Notes: generated by a model not told the origin, from the letters alone. DNA of 64,000 bases from JBBRNH01 sp038230415 (GCA_038230415.1 JBBRNH010000002.1:90126-154125); one strand, 5' to 3'. Shown: positions 42,686 through 52,852, counted from the stretch's first letter. Program-made: numbers and translations.

Positions 42686-45529
42686 ATTTTCCCTACGCTT
42701 GTGGGGATGAACCGGTACGACCCCCGTAAACTATCGTATCACCTGAATTTTCCCTACGCTTGTGGGGATGAACCGTGATTTGCTATTGATGTCTCAGATG
42801 TGCCGGTATTTTCCCTACGCTTGTGGGGATGAACCGTATATGCCGTTGGTGCGAAAGTTCGGGACTACATTTTCCCTACGCTTGTGGGGATGAACCGCGT
42901 TCGGGTTGCGGATGAGCCTACTACAAATAATTTTCCCTACGCTTGTGGGGATGAACCGACCGCGTAAGAGTCCCTGAAAAGTGCTTTTAAATTTTCCCTA
43001 CTCTTGTGGGGATGAACCGCCATATTGACAAATTGAATCGTTTCGGCAAAAATTTTCCCTACGCTTGTGGGGATGAACCGTATGGCATTGATAAGCTACT
43101 CGAAATAATAGGATTTTCCCTACGCTTGTGGGGATGAACCGCCAGCACACCGAAGCCGAGCCTATTGGCGCAAATTTTCCCTACGCTTGTGGGGATGAAC
43201 CGTTATGGCCCGAACCGGAAACGGTTCGGGCCGGATTTTCCCTACGCTTGTGGGGATGAACCGAACATGGCAAAGCTGCTGGCCCAATACGCGGCAATTT
43301 TCCCTACGCTTGTGGGGATGAACCGTTAAGGAGTTGCGCCACGACCTGGACGCGAAACATTTTCCCTACGCTTGTGGGGATGAACCGTTGGCATAGCGTT
43401 GGACTACCTTTCTACTAAGATTTTCCCTACGCTTGTGGGGATGAACCGATAGGAGTTTCAGAAACCCGTTGGCCGTTGGCATTTTCCCTACGCTTGTGGG
43501 GATGAACCGCAAAACATTGAAAGTTGAGGTAGTTCACACACCATTTTCCCTACGCTTGTGGGGATGAACCGCCGGTTCGTGGGCGGCTAACACCCTGCAA
43601 ACCATTTTCCCTACGCTTGTGGGGATGAACCGCATTGCCGGGCGATTCAGCCGGGTGGGGTGGCATTTTCCCTACGCTTGTGGGGATGAACCGCAGTCAG
43701 GCCTGCGCGTAGTTTGTCAACATCCATTTTCCCTACGCTTGTGGGGATGAACCGTATCGCGTTGGCAAGACCGTAACTTAATTCATATTTTCCCTACGCT
43801 TGTGGGGATGAACCGAATTTGCGCGTCAGGCCCGAAACCCGGATGGTATTTTCCCTACGCTTGTGGGGATGAACCGAAGACCACCTTTAGGCTGTCGGTG
43901 GCGTATCCGGCATTTTCCCTACGCTTGTGGGGATGAACCGGCCGGGCGAGCCACGTTCACTGCGTCAAAAAAATTTTCCCTACGCTTGTGGGGATGAACC
44001 GGCATACGAAGCGTCTTACTCAGACGCGGGGCTATTTTCCCTACGCTTGTGGGGATGAACCGTCGTGATGCTTATACCGGCGCGTACCGACACGATTTTC
44101 CCTACGCTTGTGGGGATGAACCGATTTGAGTAAACGGTTAATCTTGCCCGGTCGGATTTTCCCTACGCTTGTGGGGATGAACCGCCCGGCGCGAGGGTGA
44201 TACCGAGCGATGGCCCATTTTCCCTACACTCGTGGGGATGGACCGTAAGCCCCTAACCCTTTCACAATCAACCCCTACATTTTCCCTACACTCGTGGGGA
44301 TGGACCGAAGATCGGCATCAACAACGTGCAGCAACGGCAAATTTTCCCTACACTCGTGGGGATGGACCGAAAGATGCAGGCCGAAACAGAACATTCTATC
44401 AATTTTCCCTACACTCGTGGGGATGGACCGTACCTTGAACTCAGGAAGAAGTTTGGGTGCCAATTTTCCCTACACTCGTGGGGATGGACCGGCAGTCAAA
44501 ACACAGGCCGACCAGCGTGTGGTCATTTTCCCTACACTCGTGGGGATGGACCGTTCGGGAGTGAATATAGGTTATCAGACATTCAATTTTCCCTACACTC
44601 GTGGGGATGGACCGCACATCACGGCGGGGCGCACCGTGCCGATTACATTTTCCCTACACTCGTGGGGATGGACCGCGACGTACTGAGGTGTAGCGATAGC
44701 GAAACCTATTTTCCCTACACTCGTGGGGATGGACCGGCCATACACCAGAATTGGTGCGGGGGCAAGCCATTTTCCCTACGCTCGTGGGGATGAACCGAGA
44801 TGACCACCAACATCAACGGAACGGCGGCAATTTTCCCTACGCTTGTGGGGATGAACCGTTTGGCCTATTTGTAGTAGGCTCATCCGCAACCATTTTCCCT
44901 ACGCTTGTGGGAATGAACCGATTGACCGCTTCGGGAATCGGGAAATTTTCTAATTTTCCCTACGCTTGTGGGGATGAACCGGTAGCCCGCTAAGGGTTGT
45001 AGCGGCTTGTATAATTTTCCCTACGCTTGTGGGGATGAACCGAACGCCATCGGCGGGCGGCAGAACGGGCAACACATTTTCCCTACGCTTGTGGGGATGA
45101 ACCGAGCCAACGCCGGTGAAATTATCGGGTATTCTCATTTTCCCTACGCTTGTGGGGATGAACCGGCTGAAAACCTAAACCCGGCAGGTCGGTTTCATTT
45201 TCCCTACGCTTGTGAGGATGAACCGCAACATGGAATCGGTGCTAATCGGGCTGAAGCATTTTCCCTACGCTTGTGGGGATGAACCGTTGAAGCTGATTCG
45301 GTCGGCACCGGCAAAGGTATTTCCCTACGCTCGTGGGGATGGACCGCCTTACGGCAAGCTCTGGCCGCAGTCGCGGACATTTTTCCTACGCTCGTGGGGA
45401 TGGACCGATCACCGAGGAGATGCGCGAGGATGTGGAGTTATTTTCCCTACGCTCGTGGGGATAGACCGAAATAAAGGAGCAATTAGGCAACGGTGATTAC
45501 ATTTTCCCTACGCTCGTGGGGATGACTAA
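42686..45529 (+). CRISPR. Type I-E CRISPR array, 47 repeats and 46 spacers
   Basis: 29-bp repeats start ATTTTCCCTACGCTTG and end TGGGGATGAACCG, with spacers mostly 32 bp (range 31-35; spacer 20 has 35). CCCTAC pairs with GTGGGG around a 4-nt loop, the Cas6e substrate. Repeats 1-25 and 36-43 are form A (loop GCTT, handle GATGAACCG), with a T in repeat 6 and single changes in 37 and 42. Repeats 26-34 are form B (loop ACTC, handle GATGGACCG), 35 is form C (loop GCTC, GATGAACCG), and 44-46 are form D (GCTC, GATGGACCG). Repeat 47 is degenerate at its 3' end, marking the old end. The conserved end lies next to cas2. Confidence 0.97.
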
Positions 45530-45533
45530 TCTG

Positions 45534-46577
45534 TCAACCTTCAATGGCATGATACCAGTAAAAAAACGCTTCGGGCTGCACCTTTCTGAGTTTATTCAGT
45601 CGGTTGTAAGCAGGGTTAGTAATCTGTAAGTCAATGACTTGTACCGGGTTCTGATACCGTTTGATGGTTATCGCGTCGGTTTGCAGCAACCGGCTGAGAT
45701 AAGCAGCCTTTGCCCCGGCCAGAATGGCCTGTTCAATGCGAAAATCGCTCATAACGAAGTTGTTTAACCGTTTTACGCCATCCTGCAAAAAGACAAAATG
45801 CGGTTTCTTTACGTCACGCCGGGTTAGTAGCAGGGCCGTCTCGAAAATGTCGGCCAACACATCGGCGGGCGATAGTTGGAGATGCCGAAACCTAATTTCC
45901 TGGGCGGCTAAGTGGTCAAAGGTTTGGCGCGTCAGACTCAGATCAGTTGCCTGATCAAAGAGTAATCCAATGTCAAACAGTTGCTTCACGATTTCTAAGG
46001 GCCGGTTTTTGCGGTACAAAATACCCGTTGTGTTCGGTGCAAAAGCCGTGAGTTTGTCCCCTAACAGGCAGTTTATGTCGGGCATCTGCACCGACAGGAT
46101 TGGCTCAACAACCCGGAGCCAGGGGTGATCTATCGGCTTGTTAACCAGCCGGGCGTAGTCAACCGGAGCAAACAGCACATCCAACAGAATTGGCTCGTCG
46201 TCCAGGCCGCCGATAGTGGGCGTGTAATAAAACTTGTAATGACCGACCGGAACGTGCTGGTGGCTTTGGCGGTCGGAGTCGTCTGTCCAGTTGACGAACT
46301 GGCTATTGGCAATAACCGCATCAAATAACGTTGGCAGGTTTTGAAGCCGGGCAGGCATCACGATGTCAATATCAATCGATAACCGCTGCGGGTTTTCAAG
46401 ATGCAGGATCAGCGATGTACCGCCCTTGAAGACGAACGACAGATTCTGATACCGGAGTTGTTCCAGCAGATGCAACGCCCAGACAACCTTTTCGAGCAGT
46501 TTGGTATCCGGCTTTTTGCTGAACTGACCGGCCACGGTTTGTAGCCAGTCGCGGGTAAAGGTTTCGGGTAAGATCAT
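45534..46577 (-). CDS. abiEii: AbiEii-type nucleotidyltransferase toxin
   Basis: 347 residues. The nucleotidyltransferase core is FKGGTSLILHLENP followed by RLSIDIDIVMP: the GS motif plus two catalytic Asp residues (DxD). The AbiEii/DUF1814 family is a type IV toxin-antitoxin that blocks growth and aborts phage infection. The stop is only 5 bp beyond the last CRISPR repeat and points toward the array (convergent). Overlaps its antitoxin by 4 bp. Confidence 0.85.
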   Translation of the reverse strand: MILPETFTRDWLQTVAGQFSKKPDTKLLEKVVWALHLLEQLRYQNLSFVFKGGTSLILHLENPQRLSIDIDIVMPARLQNLPTLFDAVIANSQFVNWTDDSDRQSHQHVPVGHYKFYYTPTIGGLDDEPILLDVLFAPVDYARLVNKPIDHPWLRVVEPILSVQMPDINCLLGDKLTAFAPNTTGILYRKNRPLEIVKQLFDIGLLFDQATDLSLTRQTFDHLAAQEIRFRHLQLSPADVLADIFETALLLTRRDVKKPHFVFLQDGVKRLNNFVMSDFRIEQAILAGAKAAYLSRLLQTDAITIKRYQNPVQVIDLQITNPAYNRLNKLRKVQPEAFFYWYHAIEG

Positions 46578-47335
46578 GCCGGCAGGTGGGCGTTCGCATC
46601 AAGCAGCAGCCTGTTCAGTTGCGGTAGTTGATGCCGTCGCCGGGCATACCGCCGAAGCTTGTCTGTGTTAATAACATACCGGGCTGTGATTCCCTGAATG
46701 ATACGGGGTAATTCTTCCTGATACATGAAAAAGAGGGTATCGTCGGCGATCAGGTCAATGAGCAACTTCTCGGCGGTGATGGTGGTCACGTCCCCGATAC
46801 GCTGCAGCGGGGCTTCGCTCACTAATGGTTTAAGGAGTACTATCCGGGCAGTATCGGTCAGGTATGGTGCCACGGTGGCGAGGTCACTGGCCCGAATGAT
46901 ATGTATGGTCGCTGGCACGTCATTCGCGCTGTAAACTGACTGTACGAATGAAAGAACCGTATCAACCGCATCCCGGTCTATTTCCAGTAACCAGTACTTA
47001 ACAAATGGAACGTGCATGAGGTAAGGCTGCACAGTCTCTGTGCTCCACAGACAGGTTGTCAGCAATGGAAAGGCTTCGGCGAGTTTTTTCCCCAAAAAGC
47101 CAAGTTCATCGGGTATGCCGGGAGCAAAGGCCACTCTGCGGTTATCTGCTGACACGACTCGGTAGCGGCCCCGGCCCTGGCGGGTTAGCAGACCTTGCTT
47201 CACCAAATCATAAATATGCCAATCCAGTGTTGTTGGTTTTGCGTCAGGATACGCCTGCCGCAGCAACGACACTAAATCGGGTTTATGAATGGATTGTATC
47301 GTGCCGAACTGCTTTGCGAGTTGGTTAGCCTGCAT
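46574..47335 (-). CDS. abiEi: AbiEi-like antitoxin of the toxin-antitoxin pair
   Basis: 253 residues from MQANQLAKQFG (a 25-residue extension to 47410 lies in the promoter region). N-terminal winged HTH: KPDLVSLLRQAYPDAKPTTL, then WHIYDLVKQGLLTRQGRGRY. The C-terminal half has PFVKYWLLEIDRDAVDT and ITAEKLLIDLIADDTLF, typical of DUF6577/AbiEi-related antitoxins that pair with AbiEii toxins. Acts as autorepressor and antagonist. The stop overlaps the toxin ATG. Confidence 0.78.
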   Translation of the reverse strand: MQANQLAKQFGTIQSIHKPDLVSLLRQAYPDAKPTTLDWHIYDLVKQGLLTRQGRGRYRVVSADNRRVAFAPGIPDELGFLGKKLAEAFPLLTTCLWSTETVQPYLMHVPFVKYWLLEIDRDAVDTVLSFVQSVYSANDVPATIHIIRASDLATVAPYLTDTARIVLLKPLVSEAPLQRIGDVTTITAEKLLIDLIADDTLFFMYQEELPRIIQGITARYVINTDKLRRYARRRHQLPQLNRLLLDANAHLPA

Positions 47336-47473
47336 AATTTTTCCTAATTGTTGGCAAATATAAGAAAAAGTGCCAATAATTGGGAAAAATAACTCACGTA
47401 ACGACCTCACATTGCGAACGTATGGGTTGGCAGACTACAATGTGGCTGACAACCAATTTAGCTTCGCTGAACA

Positions 47474-48181
47474 TTACACATACGCCCAGAAATTTTTAAT
47501 CCGCTGAATTGGATGCCCAACCGACTCCATGTAGAGGGCCGCGAGTTGATCATCAGTTTTAGTATTGAGTTTTGCCCCTAAACCCATTCTTAAATTGTCT
47601 GGAAGCCAGTCATTACCGTCATGATATATCTTTCTCAAGGCTGGTTTGTGGGCTATTTCATCTTGGATAGCTTGGAAAAATGCGTCCTTTTTGTCTTTGG
47701 GAGCCTGAGTTCCAAGTTCTAAAAAATAGTGCGTCTTAAACTCATCAAAACCACGTTTTATAGCTTTTTCAATATCTTGATGGGTCTTGAGTTGGGCAGT
47801 ATCTTGTCTCTTCTGTTTCCCCAATTGCGATTTTCCACTTGCTGAGTTATTCCTGATTGCGTTGTGCAGGTAGGCAGTAAGTGAACGAATCTTATTGCCC
47901 TTCTCCGTCTCCTCTTTAGCCAACAACAATACGTCGAACACCCGGTCACGACCGTAGTTGCCAATAAGTATGGCAAGTTCTTGTACGTCTATTTTTTCGA
48001 TCTGATGCGCCAGTACAACCAGCTCCTTATCTGGTTCAACTGACAAGGGTATGACAAATTGGGGAGGTTCGGCAACCTCGACAATAGCAGGAGTCTGTCC
48101 ATTGTCTTCAATGGTGAAGGCAATCTTATATACAGGGGTATTTGGGTTGTTTGAGGTGGTCCGGTTTAGCCGGACAGTCAA
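47474..48181 (-). pseudogene. C-terminal part of a possible RepB-like replication initiator, cut by IS3
   Basis: The first residues (MTVRLNRTT) are read from the IS3 terminal repeat, so the native 5' end is gone. The remaining 225 residues include LAILIGNYGRDRVFDVLLLA followed by KIRSLTAYLHNAIRNN, which resemble the C-terminal 'YGxxRVxxAL... NPxxYLxxAI' repeats of Rep_3/RepB initiators. A basic linker follows (KSQLGKQKRQDTAQLKTHQD). This resemblance is by pattern only. With parA nearby, loss of a plasmid rep gene is an attractive reading. The fragment could be translated from the IS end. Confidence 0.4.
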
Positions 48182-48982
48182 GTTGACAAGTTTTGATTCA
48201 AATTTAGGTAATACTTCTGCTCAAACTGCTCGGGACTGATGTTGCCCAGGGATGAATGCCGTCGCTTCAAATTATAATAACACTCAATGTACTCAAACAA
48301 CTCATTATGAGCGTCTTCCAACGATCTGAAGACCCCATTCTCGAGCAATTCCGCTTTAATTCGAGACCAACAAGACTCCATAAAAGCATTGTCGTATGGA
48401 TCATCAGGACGACTCATACTTTGCTCAAATTTGTAATCTATCAGGGTTTGGCGAAACTGTTTGCCGATGTACTGACCGCCACGATCAGAATGAATAATGC
48501 TGCCGGAAATTAGTTGGTTTGAACCGATGGCCTTCTGTAAGGCACTGTGAACCAACGCTTCCGCTCCGGCGGCCCGGTTCCATATTCTCAGCCAGTGACC
48601 ACCCCTTAATTTTCCGGCTAAATAAATCCTCCACGCTGCTAAGTAGGCCCAACCACTACCTGCCAATGGCACGTATGTAATATCACCAACCAAAACTTGA
48701 CCCGGAGCCGTTGGAAAGTCTCTGTCTAACAATAAGTTAGGACTAAATGGCCCGCTGTGTCGGCTATCCGTCGTGCGTGGGATGAAGCTACGTGACGGTC
48801 GGCCGCTGCCGCTGAATAGCTTGAAGACCCGCTTCCTGCATCAATCGCCGTAATTGATGGCGACCCACCTGATGACCTTGTTCTTGTAACTCTGTCAAAA
48901 GTCGCCGACTTCCGTATCGCCGACGATGTTCAGCAAAGCTATCAAGCATCGCGGTTTGTAGTTTTTCTTGCCCTACCGTCAA
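48178..48982 (-). pseudogene. IS3 OrfB transposase with several frameshifts
   Basis: The N-terminal piece (MTVGQEKLQTAMLDSFAEHR, RRYGSRRLLTELQEQG) ends at a stop near 48788. A shift brings in SFIPRTTDSRHSG and PNLLLDRDFPTAPGQVL. The catalytic-domain part then shows TYVPLAGSGWAYLA, a shifted segment (FSRKIKGWSLAENME in another frame), then SIIHSDRGGQY and EQSMSRPDDPYDNAF with the DDE residues. Two shifts cancel each other around 48580-48640. At least three lesions: the element cannot transpose itself. Confidence 0.8.
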
Positions 48983-49101
48983 CTGATGACTTTCACCAGT
49001 TTGATAGGCATAATAGGCACTACGGCTGATATTGAGAATTTTGCAAATTCTTTCGATGGGAAAATCAAGGGCTAATTCGGTGACGAGTCGGTACGAAATC
49101 G

Positions 49102-49383
49102 TCAGGTCATTCGGCTGAAAATGCCCAATGCTTTTTTTAGGATGTCCCGTTCTTGCTCGGTTCGCCGGAGTTGTTCTTTAACCCGGTCATGCTCTTCTTG
49201 GGAAACTCCTGCTTTGGGTTTATCAGCCGTTGCCTTGTTTGCCACCGGGCCGCCGATGCGGTTGTAAAGCAGGTTTTCAGAAATGCCCAATGACCGAGCT
49301 ACGTCGGGAACGCTCCGGTTGCCAGTGGTGACTAACCGAACTGCTTCGGTTTTGAATGTTTCACGGTCCGCCGTTGCGGTCAT
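49102..49383 (-). CDS. IS3 OrfA, HTH protein
   Basis: 93 residues from MTATADRETFKTEAVRLV. The HTH is RSVPDVARSLGISENLLYN, followed by a leucine-zipper-like helix EEHDRVKEQLRRTEQERDI. Usual OrfA length; the stop lies upstream of orfB, where a frameshift normally makes the OrfAB fusion. Confidence 0.8.
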   Translation of the reverse strand: MTATADRETFKTEAVRLVTTGNRSVPDVARSLGISENLLYNRIGGPVANKATADKPKAGVSQEEHDRVKEQLRRTEQERDILKKALGIFSRMT

Positions 49384-49601
49384 ACTTTCGGCGCGGAGAC
49401 GATGGGGTTTGGTTTTTTGCCATGATACAGCCAAGTTAAGCAACTCGACTGTCCGGCAAACCTGGACCACCTCAATCTAACAATAACGTGAATCATGGAT
49501 AATGTTTTTTTAATGCATTGACAGTGAGTGCATAGTAGGCAGGAGATGTCGAGATTTGCAGGACCAACTAACACGTCTCTCCCGCCCATATATTCTGCGA
49601 A

Positions 49602-49885
49602 GATAAAGCAAACAAACTCGTTGAAATAGTCATCGCCTGTGATGATTTCTGTAAAGAATTAACGCGCTGGCAAAGCCAACAGCCTGATTATAAGCCTAAA
49701 CGGGTTGCTCAACTGACCGACAGCGAAATGATGATAATCGCCGTCTTTTATCCCGGCGGGGAACCGCACTGTTGGCCGCTGTCGGTGGTCTTATGGTCTC
49801 AACGTTCACCTGGTTATCAATGGCACCGGCCACCCGGAAACATGGACAGGTCATCAATTTTGTACGCACACCCGGTAATATCTCG
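49602..49885 (+). pseudogene. IS982-family transposase remnant
   Basis: The plus strand from 49602 encodes KLVEIVIACDDFCKELTRW and VAQLTDSEMMIIAVFY, matching the N-terminus of IS982-type transposases. It then breaks off. From about 49795 another frame gives YGLNVHLVINGTGHPETWTG, matching an internal part of the same family. The intervening catalytic segment is missing, so this is a deletion relic. Confidence 0.55.
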
Positions 49886-50297
49886 GATAATAATGGTCGG
49901 CTGCTACGGGCCTTATCAAACTAAGGAATAATCGTGTACGGCTAAATCGGAGGGCTTAGTATGCCCTGGCTGAACAAACAGACCGGGACATCGTCCGCCT
50001 TACCCGTCTTGCGGCTGCATTCAGCCCGGTAATAGTCAGCCTCGGTACTGCCCGACAGGTATCCGCCCAAGCCTATTGAAATCGAACCGACCACGATTTC
50101 AGCAATTGCCGACCGTTACCACCAATAATGAACTGACAGTGGCTGCGTTCAGTCCAGCCGTCCGGGTAAACGGAACAGTTGACCTGTTGAACACATCAAT
50201 GACGATGCGGGACAGAACCGCCGAACTGCGAGAATGACCTTCCCAGTGCGTCGGCAGAGAACAGGTGAGTTGGGTTTGTTGGACCGGCGCGTCTGCT
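49886..50297. other. Intergenic, no gene seen
   Basis: Plain sequence between the IS982 remnant and the Mg2+ ATPase. I see no coding frame, repeat or hairpin of note. Confidence 0.5.
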
Positions 50298-52847
50298 TCA
50301 CGGAGTGTATTGGCGATAAAACCACTGCTTCAGCCCTTCGGCAGCCAGCACGTATAGAGCCACCACACCAATGATGGTTCCGTACAGCGACGGGGGCATG
50401 GGCGTGAACCCGAATATCTGCGCCAACGGTGTAACCGGCAGCAGCAACACCAGCCCCACAATCAGGGCAGTGGCCCCCAGCAACCACGCGCCGGGCCGAC
50501 TTTTATAGAACGCCTGCCGGGTACGAACCACCAGTACGATAGTAGAGGCCGATAGCACCGATTCCACAAACCAGCCCGTTTGAAACAGGCGCTCGCTGGC
50601 TTTAAAAACCCACAGCAACACCCCGAAACTCAGGTAATCGAAGACCGAACTGAGTAGGCCGAAGACGAGCATGAACCGCCGGATAAAGGTCAAATCCCAG
50701 TTGACCGGCTTATCAATGGCGGTCGGGTCCACGTTGTCCGAGGAGATAGTCATGGCGGGCAAATCCGTCAACAGGTTGGTGAGTAAAATCTGCACGGGCA
50801 GTAGCGGCAAAAAGGGCAGAAAAATGGACGCGCCCGCCATGCTGAACATATTGCCGAAGTTGGCACTGGTTGCCATAAAAATGTATTTCATGGTGTTGGT
50901 AAACGTCCGTCGCCCCTCCCGAACGCCGTCAATCAGTACGTTCAAATCCTGTTTCAGCAGCACAATATCTGCCGATTCTTTGGCGACGTTCACCGCCGAT
51001 TCGACCGAGATACCCACGTCAGCCGCGTGGAGCGCACTGGCATCGTTGATGCCGTCGCCCATATAGCCGACCACGTACCCGGCTTTTTTCAGGGCCAGAA
51101 TAATCAGTTCTTTCTGAATCGGCTCAATTTCAGCGAAAATGTGCGTTGTTGACACCCGGTGCCGCAGGGCGTCAACGCTCAGGTTTCGCAGGGCCGGGCC
51201 GGTCAGCACATCGGGGGTAATGATGCCGATGGTTTGGGCCACCGCCGTTGCCACGAGCGCATTGTCGCCGGTAATCATCTTGATCTGGATGCCGAGCTGT
51301 TGAAGGGTTTTCAGGGTTTCGTGAATCCCGGCTTTGGGGGCATCGAACAGGCTGATGAACCCCAGAAAAGTCATCCCGGTCTCGTCGGTTTTGTCGATGA
51401 TCCGTTTGCCGTTGGTATTTTTGGTGGCTAATCCGAGCGTCCGAAAGCCCTGTGTACTACCCGCCTGAAACGCTTGCTGAATGCGGGCCAGATGCCCGCC
51501 GATGGGGTCGGGCGGGCCGGTGCCGGTGTCCACAAAATCGCAGCAATCCAGGATGTTTTGCAACGCGCCTTTGGTAATCATCAGCGTCTGCCCGGCTTCT
51601 TCGGTCAGGATCGTGAGCCGCTTGCGGATAAAGTCATACGGCGTTTCGTCCACGCGCGGGTAGGCCGATACATCGTCCGGCACGGCGGCCAAAATTGCCG
51701 CGTCAATCGGGTTGCGAAAGCCCTGTTGTAGCTGTGCGTTGATTTTTGCCAGCCGCCCGGCGCGGGCCGACATCTGCCCGGCCACATCCGTGATTTGATG
51801 CACGGTTACGGCTCCTTCGGTGAGGGTGCCGGTTTTGTCGGAACACAGCACGTTCATGCTGCCGAGGTTCTCGATGGACGATAACCTCTTGACAATCACC
51901 TGCTGACGGGCCATTCGACTGGCTCCTTTCGACAAATTAATACTGATGATGGCGGGCAGTAATTGCGGGGTCAGGCCCACGGCGATAGCCAGCGAAAACA
52001 AAAACGCATCCAGCACGGGCTTGTGAAGAAAGACGTTAATAGCAAAAATCAGGAATACCAGCAGAAGAGTTATTTCCATGAGCAGGTAGCCAAACCGACG
52101 GATGCCGTGTTCAAAATTGGTTTCGGGCGGGGCCGCGTTGAGCCGCTCGGCAATGTGGCCCAGTTCAGTATTCAGCCCCGTATGCATAACCACCGCCGTG
52201 CCGCTGCCGCTGACTACGCTCGCGCCCGCAAACAGCACGTTCTGGCGTTTGGCTAAAGGCGCAGCCGCAGTCACGGGGCCGGGCTGTTTGTCAACGGGGA
52301 AGGTTTCGCCGGTCAGCGTGGCCTCATTCACAAAGAGTTCATTGGCCGTCAGCAGGTAACAGTCGGCGGGAATCAGATCGCCCGACCGGAGCGAGACCAC
52401 ATCGCCCGGCACGAGTTGTTCGTCGGGCAGATCGGATTCGGCACCGTTGCGCCGGGCGGTAGTTTTCGCCACGATAATGCGCTGCAACTGCTGCATAGCG
52501 TTCGACGCACTGCGCTCCTGCCAGAAACCCAGCAACCCGCTAACGCCAATGATGGTCAGGATGATAACGCCGTCGGTCACGTCACGCAAAAAGAATGACA
52601 GCACAGCCGCCCCGATCAAAATCAGCGAAATCGGGCTTTTGAACTGCCTCAGCAACAGACCAATTACTGATGTCTGATTGGCGGGTTTGATGCGGTTTAG
52701 CCCGACCGTTCGGCGGATATTGTCGGCTTCGGCCTGCGTCAGCCCTGTCTCGCGGCTGTGGAGCCGGGCCAACGCGTCGCTGGCAGACAAGGCCCAGAAC
52801 GGGATCGGGTCACTATCGGGCGGGCCAGTTTTTGGGGCATTGGTCAT
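50298..52847 (-). CDS. mgtA: MgtA-type Mg2+-importing P-type ATPase
   Basis: 849 residues, within the normal range of P3B ATPases (about 850-900). Domains: cytoplasmic N-terminus with ASDALARLHSRETGLTQAEA; TM1-2 (LILIGAAVLSFFL); actuator with LTGETFPVDK near 177; the phosphorylation site CSDKTGTLTEG near 340; ATP-binding region MITKGALQNIL; hinge TGDNALVATAVA and MGDGINDASALHAADVGISV; then TM5-10. Imports Mg2+ into the cytoplasm at the cost of ATP. Alone on the minus strand; no Mg2+ riboswitch was recognised upstream. Confidence 0.93.
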   Translation of the reverse strand: MTNAPKTGPPDSDPIPFWALSASDALARLHSRETGLTQAEADNIRRTVGLNRIKPANQTSVIGLLLRQFKSPISLILIGAAVLSFFLRDVTDGVIILTIIGVSGLLGFWQERSASNAMQQLQRIIVAKTTARRNGAESDLPDEQLVPGDVVSLRSGDLIPADCYLLTANELFVNEATLTGETFPVDKQPGPVTAAAPLAKRQNVLFAGASVVSGSGTAVVMHTGLNTELGHIAERLNAAPPETNFEHGIRRFGYLLMEITLLLVFLIFAINVFLHKPVLDAFLFSLAIAVGLTPQLLPAIISINLSKGASRMARQQVIVKRLSSIENLGSMNVLCSDKTGTLTEGAVTVHQITDVAGQMSARAGRLAKINAQLQQGFRNPIDAAILAAVPDDVSAYPRVDETPYDFIRKRLTILTEEAGQTLMITKGALQNILDCCDFVDTGTGPPDPIGGHLARIQQAFQAGSTQGFRTLGLATKNTNGKRIIDKTDETGMTFLGFISLFDAPKAGIHETLKTLQQLGIQIKMITGDNALVATAVAQTIGIITPDVLTGPALRNLSVDALRHRVSTTHIFAEIEPIQKELIILALKKAGYVVGYMGDGINDASALHAADVGISVESAVNVAKESADIVLLKQDLNVLIDGVREGRRTFTNTMKYIFMATSANFGNMFSMAGASIFLPFLPLLPVQILLTNLLTDLPAMTISSDNVDPTAIDKPVNWDLTFIRRFMLVFGLLSSVFDYLSFGVLLWVFKASERLFQTGWFVESVLSASTIVLVVRTRQAFYKSRPGAWLLGATALIVGLVLLLPVTPLAQIFGFTPMPPSLYGTIIGVVALYVLAAEGLKQWFYRQYTP

Positions 52848-52852
52848 GGGGT

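Larger units (their letters stand above)
48151..49475 (-). mobile_element. IS3-family insertion sequence, degraded
   Basis: About 1.33 kb. Ends: TTGAGGTGGTCC at 48151 and its reverse complement GGACCACCTCAA ending at 49475; the repeat continues inward as GCCGGACAGTC(A/G)AGTTG with small gaps. Carries orfA and a broken orfB. I could not find a target-site duplication, so the right or left flank was probably rearranged after insertion. Confidence 0.85.

Noticed and set aside
43806..43847. Spacer 19 resembles part of cas1 (GCCCGAAACCCGGATGG against GCCCGAAACCCCGGATGG)
   Set aside because: The match is 17-18 bases with a gap, and the rest of the spacer does not match, so self-targeting is not supported.
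44232..45496. Several plus- and minus-strand ORFs inside the CRISPR array
   Set aside because: They repeat LVGMDR and SLHSWGW because they are translations of the repeats, not genes.
48151..49475. Target-site duplication for the IS3 element
   Set aside because: Bases outside the two ends do not match, so I do not claim one.
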